Below are positions 34,403-42,959 of a stretch of 64,000 bases of DNA, in pieces (position 1 is the stretch's first letter; the number at the start of each line of letters is the position of its first letter). Under the pieces are notes generated by a model. That model saw only the letters and a list, made by a program, of their open reading frames with translations, was not told where the DNA came from and ran no database searches. The DNA lies in the NCBI RefSeq assembly GCF_900174585.1, contig NZ_FWPT01000005.1:1-64000 (forward strand), given 5' to 3'. The translations under genes and the position numbers were made by a program. The DNA comes from Parendozoicomonas haliclonae (GTDB taxonomy: Bacteria; Pseudomonadota; Gammaproteobacteria; Pseudomonadales; Endozoicomonadaceae).

Positions 34403-35266
34403 ATGAGCGAGAATTCGTCCAGCACTTACACCCCACCGAAAGTCTGGAAGTGGGAGCAGGGCAATGGTGGCAAGTTTGCCAATATCAACCGCCCGGTTGC
34501 CGGTGCAACACACGACAAAGACCTACCGGTTGGCAAGCATCCTTTGCAGCTTTACTCACTGGCCACTCCGAATGGGGTGAAAGTTACGGTTATGCTGGAA
34601 GAGCTGCTGGCTGCGGGTCATGTTGATGCTGAGTATGATGCCTGGATTATTAATATCCTCGAAGGGAGTCAGTTTAGTTCCGGCTTTGTTGGCGCCAATC
34701 CCAACTCCAAGATTCCGGCGCTGGTGGATCATAGTGTTAACCCGCCTCAGCGTGTTTTTGAATCGGGCTCGATCCTGTTCTATCTGGCGGAAAAATTTAA
34801 TGCCTTTCTGCCGACGGAACCCGCTGCACGTACCGAATGCATGAACTGGCTGTTCTGGCAGATGGCGAGTGCCCCGATTCTGGGTGGCGGTTTCGGCCAC
34901 TTCTATGCCTATGCTCCAGAGAAGTTCGAGTACCCGATCAATCGTTTCACCATGGAAGTGAAGCGTCAGCTGGATGTACTGGATCAGCATCTGGCCAACA
35001 ATACTTTTCTGTGTGGCGATGAGTACACCATTGCCGATATGGCCGTTTGGCCATGGTATGGTCAGCTGGTTATGGGTGGGCTGTATGAAGCGGCGGAATT
35101 TATTGAAGCCGCAGGCTATACCCATGTTCTGCGTTGGGCAGAGAACATTGCCAGCCGTCCGGCTGTGAAGCGTGGACGCATAGTCAACAAGGGCTGGGGC
35201 AACCCGGAGGAACAGCTGCCGGAACGCCATGATGCTTCAGATTTTGATGCGTTGAATCAAGGCTGA
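34403..35266 (+). CDS. yghU: YghU-type glutathione S-transferase
   Basis: The ATG at 34403 behind CAGGAGCGTTTGCT gives 287 residues, almost exactly the YghU length; the open frame from 34328 lacks a ribosome site. The opening PPKVWKWEQGNGGKFANINR and LPVGKHPLQLYSLATPNGVK are characteristic of YghU/YfcG-type nu-class transferases. These have disulfide-bond reductase activity with two glutathiones and use a Thr/Asn rather than a Cys. The C-terminal helical domain is intact (CGDEYTIADMAVWPWYGQL). It ends 2 bp from a convergent gene. Confidence 0.92.
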   Translation: MSENSSSTYTPPKVWKWEQGNGGKFANINRPVAGATHDKDLPVGKHPLQLYSLATPNGVKVTVMLEELLAAGHVDAEYDAWIINILEGSQFSSGFVGANPNSKIPALVDHSVNPPQRVFESGSILFYLAEKFNAFLPTEPAARTECMNWLFWQMASAPILGGGFGHFYAYAPEKFEYPINRFTMEVKRQLDVLDQHLANNTFLCGDEYTIADMAVWPWYGQLVMGGLYEAAEFIEAAGYTHVLRWAENIASRPAVKRGRIVNKGWGNPEEQLPERHDASDFDALNQG

Positions 35267-35268
35267 GT

Positions 35269-36846
35269 CTAGAGATCATCCTCCGAATCCGATTCAAGAA
35301 TTGGAGGGTGTGTCATCTGCTTCCTGCCAACCGGCATTCGTTTATTGGCAGCGCTGATCCTGGACACTGTTGGTAACGGCGGGTTGCTGCTGTCATAGTC
35401 ATCATCTGACTCGGACTCTGACAGCGGCCGCCCACTGATCGAGTGGCGGGAGTAACGCTGTGGCCTCGACGGTGGTTGTGGGCGTGGCGGTTGGTAATCC
35501 CAGTCCATCCCATTTTCCTCTTCGCCTGGTGTCTGTGGGCAGCTTTCTTCATAAACGACTTGTTCCGTCGGTGTTGTCGATGACGTAGGTTGATAGAACA
35601 CCGGGGCCGGAAACAAAGGCTGTAATGGCGCATGTTGGGTGTGCAATGGCAACAGCGAGCCTTCTTGCTCAGGCAGGGCATGCTTGCCATGCTGGAAAGT
35701 CAGCAGCCAGTCCCGCCAGTTGATAGGTGTGTCATGGAGTGTCAGATTCACCTGCTTGTTGTATTGCGCCATATCCAGCAGCAGAGCCAGCTTGTGCTTG
35801 CGGGCTTCATTTAGGCTGCTGTTAGAACCAAACAGGTAGCCCATGATGGTGGAAAAGTATTCGGAGTTCAGTTTGTCCTCTCGCCCGACATTAAATTCCC
35901 TGCTCAGATCCACTGTGGTCTGGGGATACCAGATCCGCTGAAAGGTGATAGCCAGCCGCCAGACCTGATCCGGAATGCCACAGCCGGCGGGTGGTGGCGT
36001 ATCATCCTCACGGTCAACACTTTCAATCATCGCTGACACAACCTGGGGGCCGTGATTCCCAAACAGGCGTACACCCTGATCGATAATGGTTTGCTGATCG
36101 TTGGCAGCCACGCCCATATCCCGATGATGCATAGCCGGAGCTTGCACCGGCAGATTCCCCATCAGCAGGAAAATATCAGTCTTCAGCCCGGCCTGAATGG
36201 TACGGCAGGCAATAAACTGCATAAGAAAATGTTTTTGCTGACCGGTAAGCGGTGAATGATTGGCCAGAGCTGTTTTGCATAAAAACAGAGAGGTCTTCAC
36301 TTCTTCCGGGCAGACAAGGCCAAAGCTGGCCGCCTGCTGCTGCCACATAGCCAACAGCAGATCCTGAGCCTGCGATGAAAGGTGAAGGCCTCGCTGATGT
36401 CGCAGGTCAAGCAGATAAATCACCGTAATCAGCTGAGTAATGGCGGGCCATAAACGGCCGGACATCTCCGTGTTAAGTGGACAGTCCAGGCGCTGGTAGT
36501 GCATCCAGGGCAGCCAGCTTTCCGGGCATAGATAAAGCGTGTTGTCCGGGATCAGATGTTGATTCCAGCCCACAGGGAAGCGGTCACACCAGTCTCTGAT
36601 CCGAACAGGAATGGGGGGTAGAGGTGGTGGGCTGTCGACAGCTCTGGGCTGGCTGCGTTGCTTTTGTTTTGGTTTTTTGTGCCGGGGAGGTGGTGGCTGG
36701 AGCCTTTTTGTCCCTTTACCCTTTGCGACACTGCGGCCCTGACTCGTTTTGCGGGCCACTGGCAGGCTGAGAGGCCGCTGTTTGCCGGGCCTGCTTTTGC
36801 TATGCACTCTGGTGTCATGCAGCGCTGTTCTGGGTATCTGTTCCAT
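35269..36846 (-). CDS. large Pro-rich protein of unknown function
   Basis: The ATG at 36846 behind ACAGGGATGGTGT is preferred (525 residues). The alternative at 37008 would overlap the divergent gene. The first ~70 residues are strongly basic and Pro-rich (PPPPRHKKPKQKQ). The middle (~75-380) is helical with no known family. The last ~120 residues are Pro/Ser-rich and acidic, ending ESDSEDDL. A segment near residue 85 (IRDWCDRF...LIPDNTLYLCPE) resembles one in the protein at 40821. No signal peptide. One of five large orphans in this region. Confidence 0.6.
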   Translation of the reverse strand: MEQIPRTALHDTRVHSKSRPGKQRPLSLPVARKTSQGRSVAKGKGTKRLQPPPPRHKKPKQKQRSQPRAVDSPPPLPPIPVRIRDWCDRFPVGWNQHLIPDNTLYLCPESWLPWMHYQRLDCPLNTEMSGRLWPAITQLITVIYLLDLRHQRGLHLSSQAQDLLLAMWQQQAASFGLVCPEEVKTSLFLCKTALANHSPLTGQQKHFLMQFIACRTIQAGLKTDIFLLMGNLPVQAPAMHHRDMGVAANDQQTIIDQGVRLFGNHGPQVVSAMIESVDREDDTPPPAGCGIPDQVWRLAITFQRIWYPQTTVDLSREFNVGREDKLNSEYFSTIMGYLFGSNSSLNEARKHKLALLLDMAQYNKQVNLTLHDTPINWRDWLLTFQHGKHALPEQEGSLLPLHTQHAPLQPLFPAPVFYQPTSSTTPTEQVVYEESCPQTPGEEENGMDWDYQPPRPQPPSRPQRYSRHSISGRPLSESESDDDYDSSNPPLPTVSRISAANKRMPVGRKQMTHPPILESDSEDDL

Positions 36847-36996
36847 ACACCATCCCTGTCGAAACCCGCCAAGCCGATACTGCCGGGCACAAGCCGCAGC
36901 ATCCCCGTTGTTTTGACCGGTAATAAGGAAGACAGTTCCGGCACTTTCCCGCTGTCCGCTTGTCCAAGCGGTTAGACTTCTGCCAGGGATTGCAGG

Positions 36997-39900
36997 ATGA
37001 AAATGCATAACGCCCCACGTTCGGCTTTGAAGACAGGTTTTGGGAGGATTGCCAAACGGTCAGGCCGTATCGTTAAGCCCACCGCCGCCCGGCCGCTGTG
37101 GCGAAAGACTGTGCGCCAGTTTCAGACTCTCCAGTGGCAGTACCGACAGCCGGGGCGGGTTGAGAACCCCGTCAGGCCGCAAGTCGCCCATCAGCACCCA
37201 CGATCTGTGATGCCGATGTCGGTGGAGCCCGAGCTTCAAGAGCCAGAGCTTCAAAGAGCATCTTCTCCTGTATCCCCTCAACTGAGCCGTTGCTCCAGCT
37301 CATCCAGCAGCTCAGGCTGTGAGCTGGAATCGGATATGGAAAGTGAGGCATGTACGCCATCTTTTCAGGGACAAATCGTACCCGAATCTGATGATGATCT
37401 GTGCTTTCTCTCCGGTGAGGATTGGTTTGATACCGAATCCCTGTATTGGAATCAATCCGAATCGTCTCCCTTTGGGCCTGACCTGACTGAGGAACCTGTT
37501 AAGAACCTGCCGGTTTCTATACCACTTAACAAACTTCCCCAATCTATTGTTGGTCAGGGCATGGATGATCAAAGCCCAGATGATCAAGGTAGTATCGCCT
37601 GCTCAATGTCTGTCGATGAGGGTTATGGCAGCAGTGCCGGTTCCTGCTGGTACTCGGATGTGCCGGAGTGGATTGGAACTCCGGTGGAATACCGACCGGC
37701 GGTGGAGGCTCTATTACGCCTACCGGCCCATGAGCGGGAAGGGCGGGTCTCTGATTGGTTGTCCCGGATGCCGGAACCGGTCTCCCTGACCGAGCTGCGA
37801 CAGGTGATGGAGCTCAGTCAGCAGTATGCGCTGGTGGATGTGGGAGCAACCACCAAGCGCTTCAAAGAGCGCATGGTTGAAACCCGGAATGCCGATATTC
37901 AGGATCAGCTGAAAGCCCTGACGGAAGAGGTGTTGCCCCAGGATTCACGGGATGAGCGGCAGCATCGGGTGCTGGTGAAGGCAGAAGCCGCCCGGCAGTT
38001 GAAGTTTGTCCGCTGTGATGACCGCTGTTATTTCTGGCTGGCTCTGTGGCTGTCCAGCCAGACCGAAACCCGCAAATCCTATCTGGTGGAAGTGAACTAT
38101 TGCCAGCCGGCCGGTTATACCGGTAAAACCCCCAACCATTATTTGTTGCTGATTCCCCCGGCCGATTTCCGGCAACGGCTGAATCTGGACCAAACCCATG
38201 CGTTGATGCAGCAGGGGCAGCTCAATACGGACTTGGCCGAAACTCTGGCGGAGGCTGGGTTTGTAATGGTCGATCCCACCACGCTGACCGTGCTGCCGGT
38301 CACCAGTGATAACCTGTCCCGCCATCTGGAGATGGTGGCCCATATTTATGGTTTCCGTCATCAGGGTGAGCTGTCTTTATCGGTGGTGGAACGCTGCACC
38401 AAAGCCTCTGTGGTAACGGGCGAGCAGCGTCGTCAGGCGAAGCAACAGGCCCGCCAATTAATTCCTCTGGCGGCCTTGCTGGCAGCAAGAGACAACACCG
38501 GTTATGTCGATCATCTGCAGCGACGAATGAATGTTCTGGGCCTGACACCGGCTGATATCTGGCCGGATAAGATCAGCCCTCAGGCGCCGTGGAATCATTC
38601 GGTTGTGTATTGTCTGCGGGATCTGTATCCGGAGTCGGACAGAATCCGCAATCTGATTGTTGATGATCAGCGCCCCAATGATTTTGATGTGATGGCCTGT
38701 TACCGCAGCGATAGATCGGAATACTGTGAGGCTCTGGCCCGTCAGACTATTCGCTATCTCAAGTTAGGCAAATCCACCAAAGAGTGCCTGAAGCGGATGA
38801 GCGAGCATGGCTTCCATGGTGATCATAAGGACGGCATCTGGGATGGGCGGGGCAATCCCTACCGGATTCCGGCGCTACCGGAGATTCCCAAGGCTTTTCA
38901 TAACCAAACGGATTGGCTGGCTCTGGGGGAGCAAGGCCTGCGGGCCATAGGCGTTGAGCCGGAACGTTATGCGATGAGCCTCAAATCCTTGCTGGAGCGC
39001 CGAATGCAGGGCGTGAACACGGGCAGCGGTGGGGTTCACTCCAGCCTGACCTATGCCTATCGGGATATTTGGCTGGATCGGCCGGAGATTAAAACCGCAA
39101 TCAAAGCCGTGGAAACCAATCGTCCAGCCCTGACCCGGCATCTAATCCATGAGAGTGGAGCCTGTGTGCCGGAGCATCTGCAAGATCTGGAGGCCTATCA
39201 ATGGACACCTATAGACACCTTGCAGGTCTGTGATCCGGAAAGCATGGCCTATCGGCGGGCGATGGCGCTGTTTCTCTGCTCCGGTGGTGATGCCGAGGAG
39301 CTGGCTGGCCGACTGCAGGTGGCTGCATTGAGCCGCAATCCCGATGCCCATGACCGGACACTGGCGCAGGTGGAACTGCCGGCATTCTTGCGGACACAGT
39401 TCCGCCAGTGGTGCCCGGAAGCCGTACGCGTGTTGATGAAAGCCTGGGGCGTGCAGGAAGCCGATCCTCTGGTGCTGCTGGCCGAGCATGCCCGCAGTCT
39501 GTTTGATACCGATTATGACGGCGATACCGATGTCCTGATGAAGCGGCTCGAAACACGGCTGCGGCGTAATCCCCAGATATTCCGCTATACCCGGCTGGTA
39601 CTGGAGGATGCCGGTGAGCAGGAGATGGCCCACCATCACTCAGCCCATCTGCGGGTGGTCTGGAGACTGGTTCAGACGACTTTGCCTCAACGGTTGCGTC
39701 GATCCATGCCTGCCGGTGTGCTTGAGGCGCTTCGTCCCCGGGATGATGATGGGCTGTTGATGATGAAGCCGGGCACCGCCAGTTGGAAGCGGGGCGTGGT
39801 CAGGTCTGTTCGCCGTGGTCTGAAACAGGGGCACAGCCTGACCGCACTGGCCATACGGCTGAATCACAGCAAGTGCTATCAGGTGGATCATGAAGGCGAT

Positions 39901-40254
39901 CTTGACCAAGGTAGCGCGGAAAGCGAGTGGACCTTTGCCTCTCTCCATGCCTTTCTGTTGGCACAGGGCTTTCCGTTAGAGAAGACCTTCCGCAAGTTCG
40001 GTGACAGGGCACTGGCGGCCAAGATTGAATGCGGGGTGTACCGGCATCAGAGGAAGGTCAAACGCTTCGATGGCCTGTTGCTGGATGGATTGTTGAGCCG
40101 AGGCTTTAAATCGGCCGACTTTTCCTCGGCCCGACTGAGCTGCCTTCGTCGGGTACTGACCCGTCCGGAAAATAACCCCCGCTACAAATCCGTGGCCAAA
40201 CGTGATCTGCAGGCTCGTTTCGAGCAGTTAAAGCGACAGGCAAAAGGGCGTTAA
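36997..40254 (+). CDS. 1085-residue orphan protein, Ser-rich/acidic N-terminal tail
   Basis: ATG at 36997 with AGGGA 7 bases upstream (a second ATG is at 37003). Residues 1-60 are basic, 70-240 disordered-looking with a poly-Ser run (100-106) and acidic patches, and 240-1085 mainly helical with no recognised domain. Helix-rich pieces such as STKECLKRMSEHGFHGDHKD and HSLTALAIRLNHSKCYQVDH look like small repeated helical units. No signal peptide or membrane segment. The layout (disordered acidic/Ser N-terminus, large folded body) is shared with the proteins at 42960 and 46274. Possibly a secreted effector; unproven. Confidence 0.65.
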   Translation: MKMHNAPRSALKTGFGRIAKRSGRIVKPTAARPLWRKTVRQFQTLQWQYRQPGRVENPVRPQVAHQHPRSVMPMSVEPELQEPELQRASSPVSPQLSRCSSSSSSSGCELESDMESEACTPSFQGQIVPESDDDLCFLSGEDWFDTESLYWNQSESSPFGPDLTEEPVKNLPVSIPLNKLPQSIVGQGMDDQSPDDQGSIACSMSVDEGYGSSAGSCWYSDVPEWIGTPVEYRPAVEALLRLPAHEREGRVSDWLSRMPEPVSLTELRQVMELSQQYALVDVGATTKRFKERMVETRNADIQDQLKALTEEVLPQDSRDERQHRVLVKAEAARQLKFVRCDDRCYFWLALWLSSQTETRKSYLVEVNYCQPAGYTGKTPNHYLLLIPPADFRQRLNLDQTHALMQQGQLNTDLAETLAEAGFVMVDPTTLTVLPVTSDNLSRHLEMVAHIYGFRHQGELSLSVVERCTKASVVTGEQRRQAKQQARQLIPLAALLAARDNTGYVDHLQRRMNVLGLTPADIWPDKISPQAPWNHSVVYCLRDLYPESDRIRNLIVDDQRPNDFDVMACYRSDRSEYCEALARQTIRYLKLGKSTKECLKRMSEHGFHGDHKDGIWDGRGNPYRIPALPEIPKAFHNQTDWLALGEQGLRAIGVEPERYAMSLKSLLERRMQGVNTGSGGVHSSLTYAYRDIWLDRPEIKTAIKAVETNRPALTRHLIHESGACVPEHLQDLEAYQWTPIDTLQVCDPESMAYRRAMALFLCSGGDAEELAGRLQVAALSRNPDAHDRTLAQVELPAFLRTQFRQWCPEAVRVLMKAWGVQEADPLVLLAEHARSLFDTDYDGDTDVLMKRLETRLRRNPQIFRYTRLVLEDAGEQEMAHHHSAHLRVVWRLVQTTLPQRLRRSMPAGVLEALRPRDDDGLLMMKPGTASWKRGVVRSVRRGLKQGHSLTALAIRLNHSKCYQVDHEGDLDQGSAESEWTFASLHAFLLAQGFPLEKTFRKFGDRALAAKIECGVYRHQRKVKRFDGLLLDGLLSRGFKSADFSSARLSCLRRVLTRPENNPRYKSVAKRDLQARFEQLKRQAKGR

Positions 40255-40264
40255 GTCCGAGACC

Positions 40265-40771
40265 TTATTGTTTGCGCCAGGGCTTTTCGGGAAGAGTTTT
40301 ACGGAGTCGGGCATGGACACCTTTGGTCAGGCTTTTGGTCTTGGCCTCAACCAGATCCACACCATAGAGAATAACCACGGTCAGTAAGGCCAGTTTTACC
40401 GCCGCAGCGGCATGACCGGTGCCGATCATGATGCCAATTGCCGCCAGCATCCAGATCGTTGCCGCTGATGTGACACCCACCACCGCACCGTCCTTGACCA
40501 ATGTCACCCCCGCACCCAGAAAGCCAACACCGGTGATGACCTGCCCGATAATGCGTGAGGATTGTCCGGTTTCATCCTGAAGATAGAAGGCGCTGGTCAG
40601 GAACAGATAAGTACCGAGAGGAATTAGCGACGCGGTCCGAATACCGACCGGTTTACCACGTAGCTGTCGTTCGAGCCCAACAATAATGCCGCACAAAACA
40701 GCGGTGCCGATATTGGTCCAGGAAAAGGGAGAAACATCGGTCAGCCAGAACAGGCCCGCGGCAATATCCAT
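40265..40771 (-). CDS. MgtC/SapB-family membrane protein
   Basis: The protein has 168 residues and about four membrane helices. The family motifs are clear: TAVLCGIIVGLERQLRGKPV, GIRTASLIPLGTYLF, IIGQVITGVGFLGAGVTLVK and GVTSAATIWMLAAIGI. It lacks the C-terminal ACT-like domain of full MgtC. MgtC proteins help some pathogens survive in host cells and low magnesium (known for the family); the role here is open. Ends 10 bp from the convergent orphan. Confidence 0.9.
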   Translation of the reverse strand: MDIAAGLFWLTDVSPFSWTNIGTAVLCGIIVGLERQLRGKPVGIRTASLIPLGTYLFLTSAFYLQDETGQSSRIIGQVITGVGFLGAGVTLVKDGAVVGVTSAATIWMLAAIGIMIGTGHAAAAVKLALLTVVILYGVDLVEAKTKSLTKGVHARLRKTLPEKPWRKQ

Positions 40772-40820
40772 ATCGGTTCACGTGTATTTTGCAGGGTTAC
40801 TTTCAGTGTATGCAGCTTTG

Positions 40821-42653
40821 TCAGAGCTGGGAGTGCCTTTTTTTCAGGCGTGTATTCTTGAAGGTTCTGCGATTTTTCTGGTGAGTCATAATCCCGGGCT
40901 GCATCAGGGAAAGCTCTCGACTGACGCTGTCGGTCAGATCAATCAGCTGCGCCTGAAAGGTCTCTTCCTGGGCGAGTGCCGTGATTAACGGTGACTTGAG
41001 TTTACAGGTGCGTTCGATGGGGGGGCTGGGTAGCAGTCCAAGCAGGTTCACCTGGCCATGAGTGGCATTCGCCTCCATGGCATCGATCAGCTGGGCCCTG
41101 AGGGTGGAAATATCACTGAATTTGGGGTCATCACACAGCTGCTCTATATGACTGGTGGCCAGTGATTCATAGAGAGTGTCCTGTTCTTCCAGATTCAGAC
41201 CCGCAACCTTGGACGATGTTGGCTTCAACGGCGCCAGCATTTTCATCAGCGTATTGATAACCTGTCGCTTGCTTTCGGGATCAGTCGACAGGCTTTTGTG
41301 AATGCTGGCCAGATACCGCTCAACTGCCAGTGGGCGGCAACCGGGAATGGTCAGTAGTATCTGAGCCATCAATTCATCGAGCATGGCATTGAACTTCACT
41401 GCCCTGGAGCGCACTTTTTCAGAGAGGCTATCCCGTTCCTGACTGGCCAGCATGATTTCAGTTTTCATATCCCGGACGGTGGAGCTGTCGGCCAGCAGTG
41501 CGATCAGATACTGCTTTGCTGTGGCCTCACCAAAATGAATAACGGCTTCACGAAACAGGCTGACCATCAGTAAATTATCCGGGTCATGGCGGCCCAGACG
41601 AATGCGCAGCTCGTCATAGAGCTGATAGGCCCGGCTCAAAGGCTGGATAGCTGCAGCCTGCTGGCCTTTCCCCAATATGGTAAACATCTCGGTGATTTCC
41701 CGCTGGAACTCGCTATAAAGTTCGCTGTTCAGGGTAATCTGCAAAATAGACAGTTTGCTTTCCAGAGTGCGTGCAGAACAGGTATTGCCGCCAGTGAACT
41801 GGTTTTGGAAGTCAGTCAGAGCCTGAGCAACTTCTGGCTGCTGATGGGTTTGGCTTAGGCGCTGATCAAGCCACACCAGCGCCTGACGGGTGAGAAAATA
41901 CTGACAATGACTGTCATGGGACTGAAGCAGCTGCAGCCAGCAGATCAGCTGAGAATTGAGTGTTTCCAGGCTACCAATGCCAGAAACCACAATAGTATCT
42001 GCGCTGTTGATATGGCTTTGAGCCACCTCCCAGTGAATATTACCCAGCAGGTGCAGGGTTTCCAGAGGCTCGATACGGGTCAGGATAAATCCCTGCAGAC
42101 TGCAGCAGTTCTGCGGAAGTTCATCCAGATCATGGTTCAGACTCCGGTGTTTTTCCTGGGAAATAGCCCCGATTCTCAAGGCATCGTTGATACAGCTCTG
42201 GGTTTGGGTGCGGTAGAGCTGCCAGAAGTCGGCCAGCGGCTCGCAATGGAGATGCTTGTTGTGCTCAGGTACGGCATACAAGGTGATAGAACCATCAATC
42301 AGGGAGCGGTTCATGGCGGGAAAGCAGTCAGTCCGCTTTTGGAACTGCCCCAGCCATCTACGCATCTGCACCAGTGTCGGTGGGGCAGGGAATTTCGCGG
42401 TCGGGTCTTCAGTTGTTGTACTTGAAAGGTCGGCGCCACTGACCACCGGACTCAGTACCGGGGGCAGGGAGGTCTGGCGAGCCATCAGCGGCTTAAACGG
42501 CCGCTGGCTGGTGGTGCGGGAGGATGGGGGCTGAAACAGTGGCCGATTCGGCTTCTGATCACCCGTGGGCAGAGACATGGCCGGATTCAGTGTTTGCCCA
42601 CGCTCCCGTGCAACCGTGGTTGGGCTGCCTCCACCGCTTAGTTGTTTGGCCAT
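40821..42653 (-). CDS. large helical orphan protein
   Basis: The ATG at 42653 behind GGAGAGTG gives 610 residues (a GTG lies one codon earlier). Residues 1-85 are low-complexity, Pro/Ser/Thr-rich. The rest is predicted helical with cysteines scattered and no recognised domain. Residues ~93-127 (MRRWLGQFQ...SLIDGSITLYAVPE) resemble the protein at 35269, suggesting distant paralogy. No signal peptide. Divergent from the phosphatase-like gene at 42960 with ~300 bp between. Confidence 0.6.
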   Translation of the reverse strand: MAKQLSGGGSPTTVARERGQTLNPAMSLPTGDQKPNRPLFQPPSSRTTSQRPFKPLMARQTSLPPVLSPVVSGADLSSTTTEDPTAKFPAPPTLVQMRRWLGQFQKRTDCFPAMNRSLIDGSITLYAVPEHNKHLHCEPLADFWQLYRTQTQSCINDALRIGAISQEKHRSLNHDLDELPQNCCSLQGFILTRIEPLETLHLLGNIHWEVAQSHINSADTIVVSGIGSLETLNSQLICWLQLLQSHDSHCQYFLTRQALVWLDQRLSQTHQQPEVAQALTDFQNQFTGGNTCSARTLESKLSILQITLNSELYSEFQREITEMFTILGKGQQAAAIQPLSRAYQLYDELRIRLGRHDPDNLLMVSLFREAVIHFGEATAKQYLIALLADSSTVRDMKTEIMLASQERDSLSEKVRSRAVKFNAMLDELMAQILLTIPGCRPLAVERYLASIHKSLSTDPESKRQVINTLMKMLAPLKPTSSKVAGLNLEEQDTLYESLATSHIEQLCDDPKFSDISTLRAQLIDAMEANATHGQVNLLGLLPSPPIERTCKLKSPLITALAQEETFQAQLIDLTDSVSRELSLMQPGIMTHQKNRRTFKNTRLKKRHSQL

Positions 42654-42736
42654 CACTCTCTCCGTAATCCCGTCATAGGAGCCTGCTACTAAAGTCGGTA
42701 GACAGCGAGCCTGAGCATTGGTTGAGGAGCGTCAGC

Positions 42737-42789
42737 AGGGCTGCCTGCTTTGGCAGAAGGGCTGCCTGTTTTGCCAGAAGAGCTGCCGG
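42737..42789. repeat. 21-bp tandem repeat, 2.5 copies, in divergent region
   Basis: Units at 42737-42757 and 42758-42778 (AGGGCTGCCTGCTTTGGCAGA and a copy with two changes), then a partial third to 42789. Each unit contains a CTGCC/GGCAG-type inverted repeat. The rest of the 42654-42959 divergent region shows no gene. Confidence 0.7.
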
Positions 42790-42959
42790 TTACAGTTTTT
42801 GTTATTTCTGCTGACTGACCCAGACAGTGCGGCTGACATTCGTAGAAAACCCTTGCCCTATAAGGCCTCTAGGACCTTTGTCGAATATCACAAATCGGAA
42901 CTTTTCCTTACAGTCTGCTTCCAAGTCCCCAGAAGATATTCTTTATGGAGGTCGCGGGT

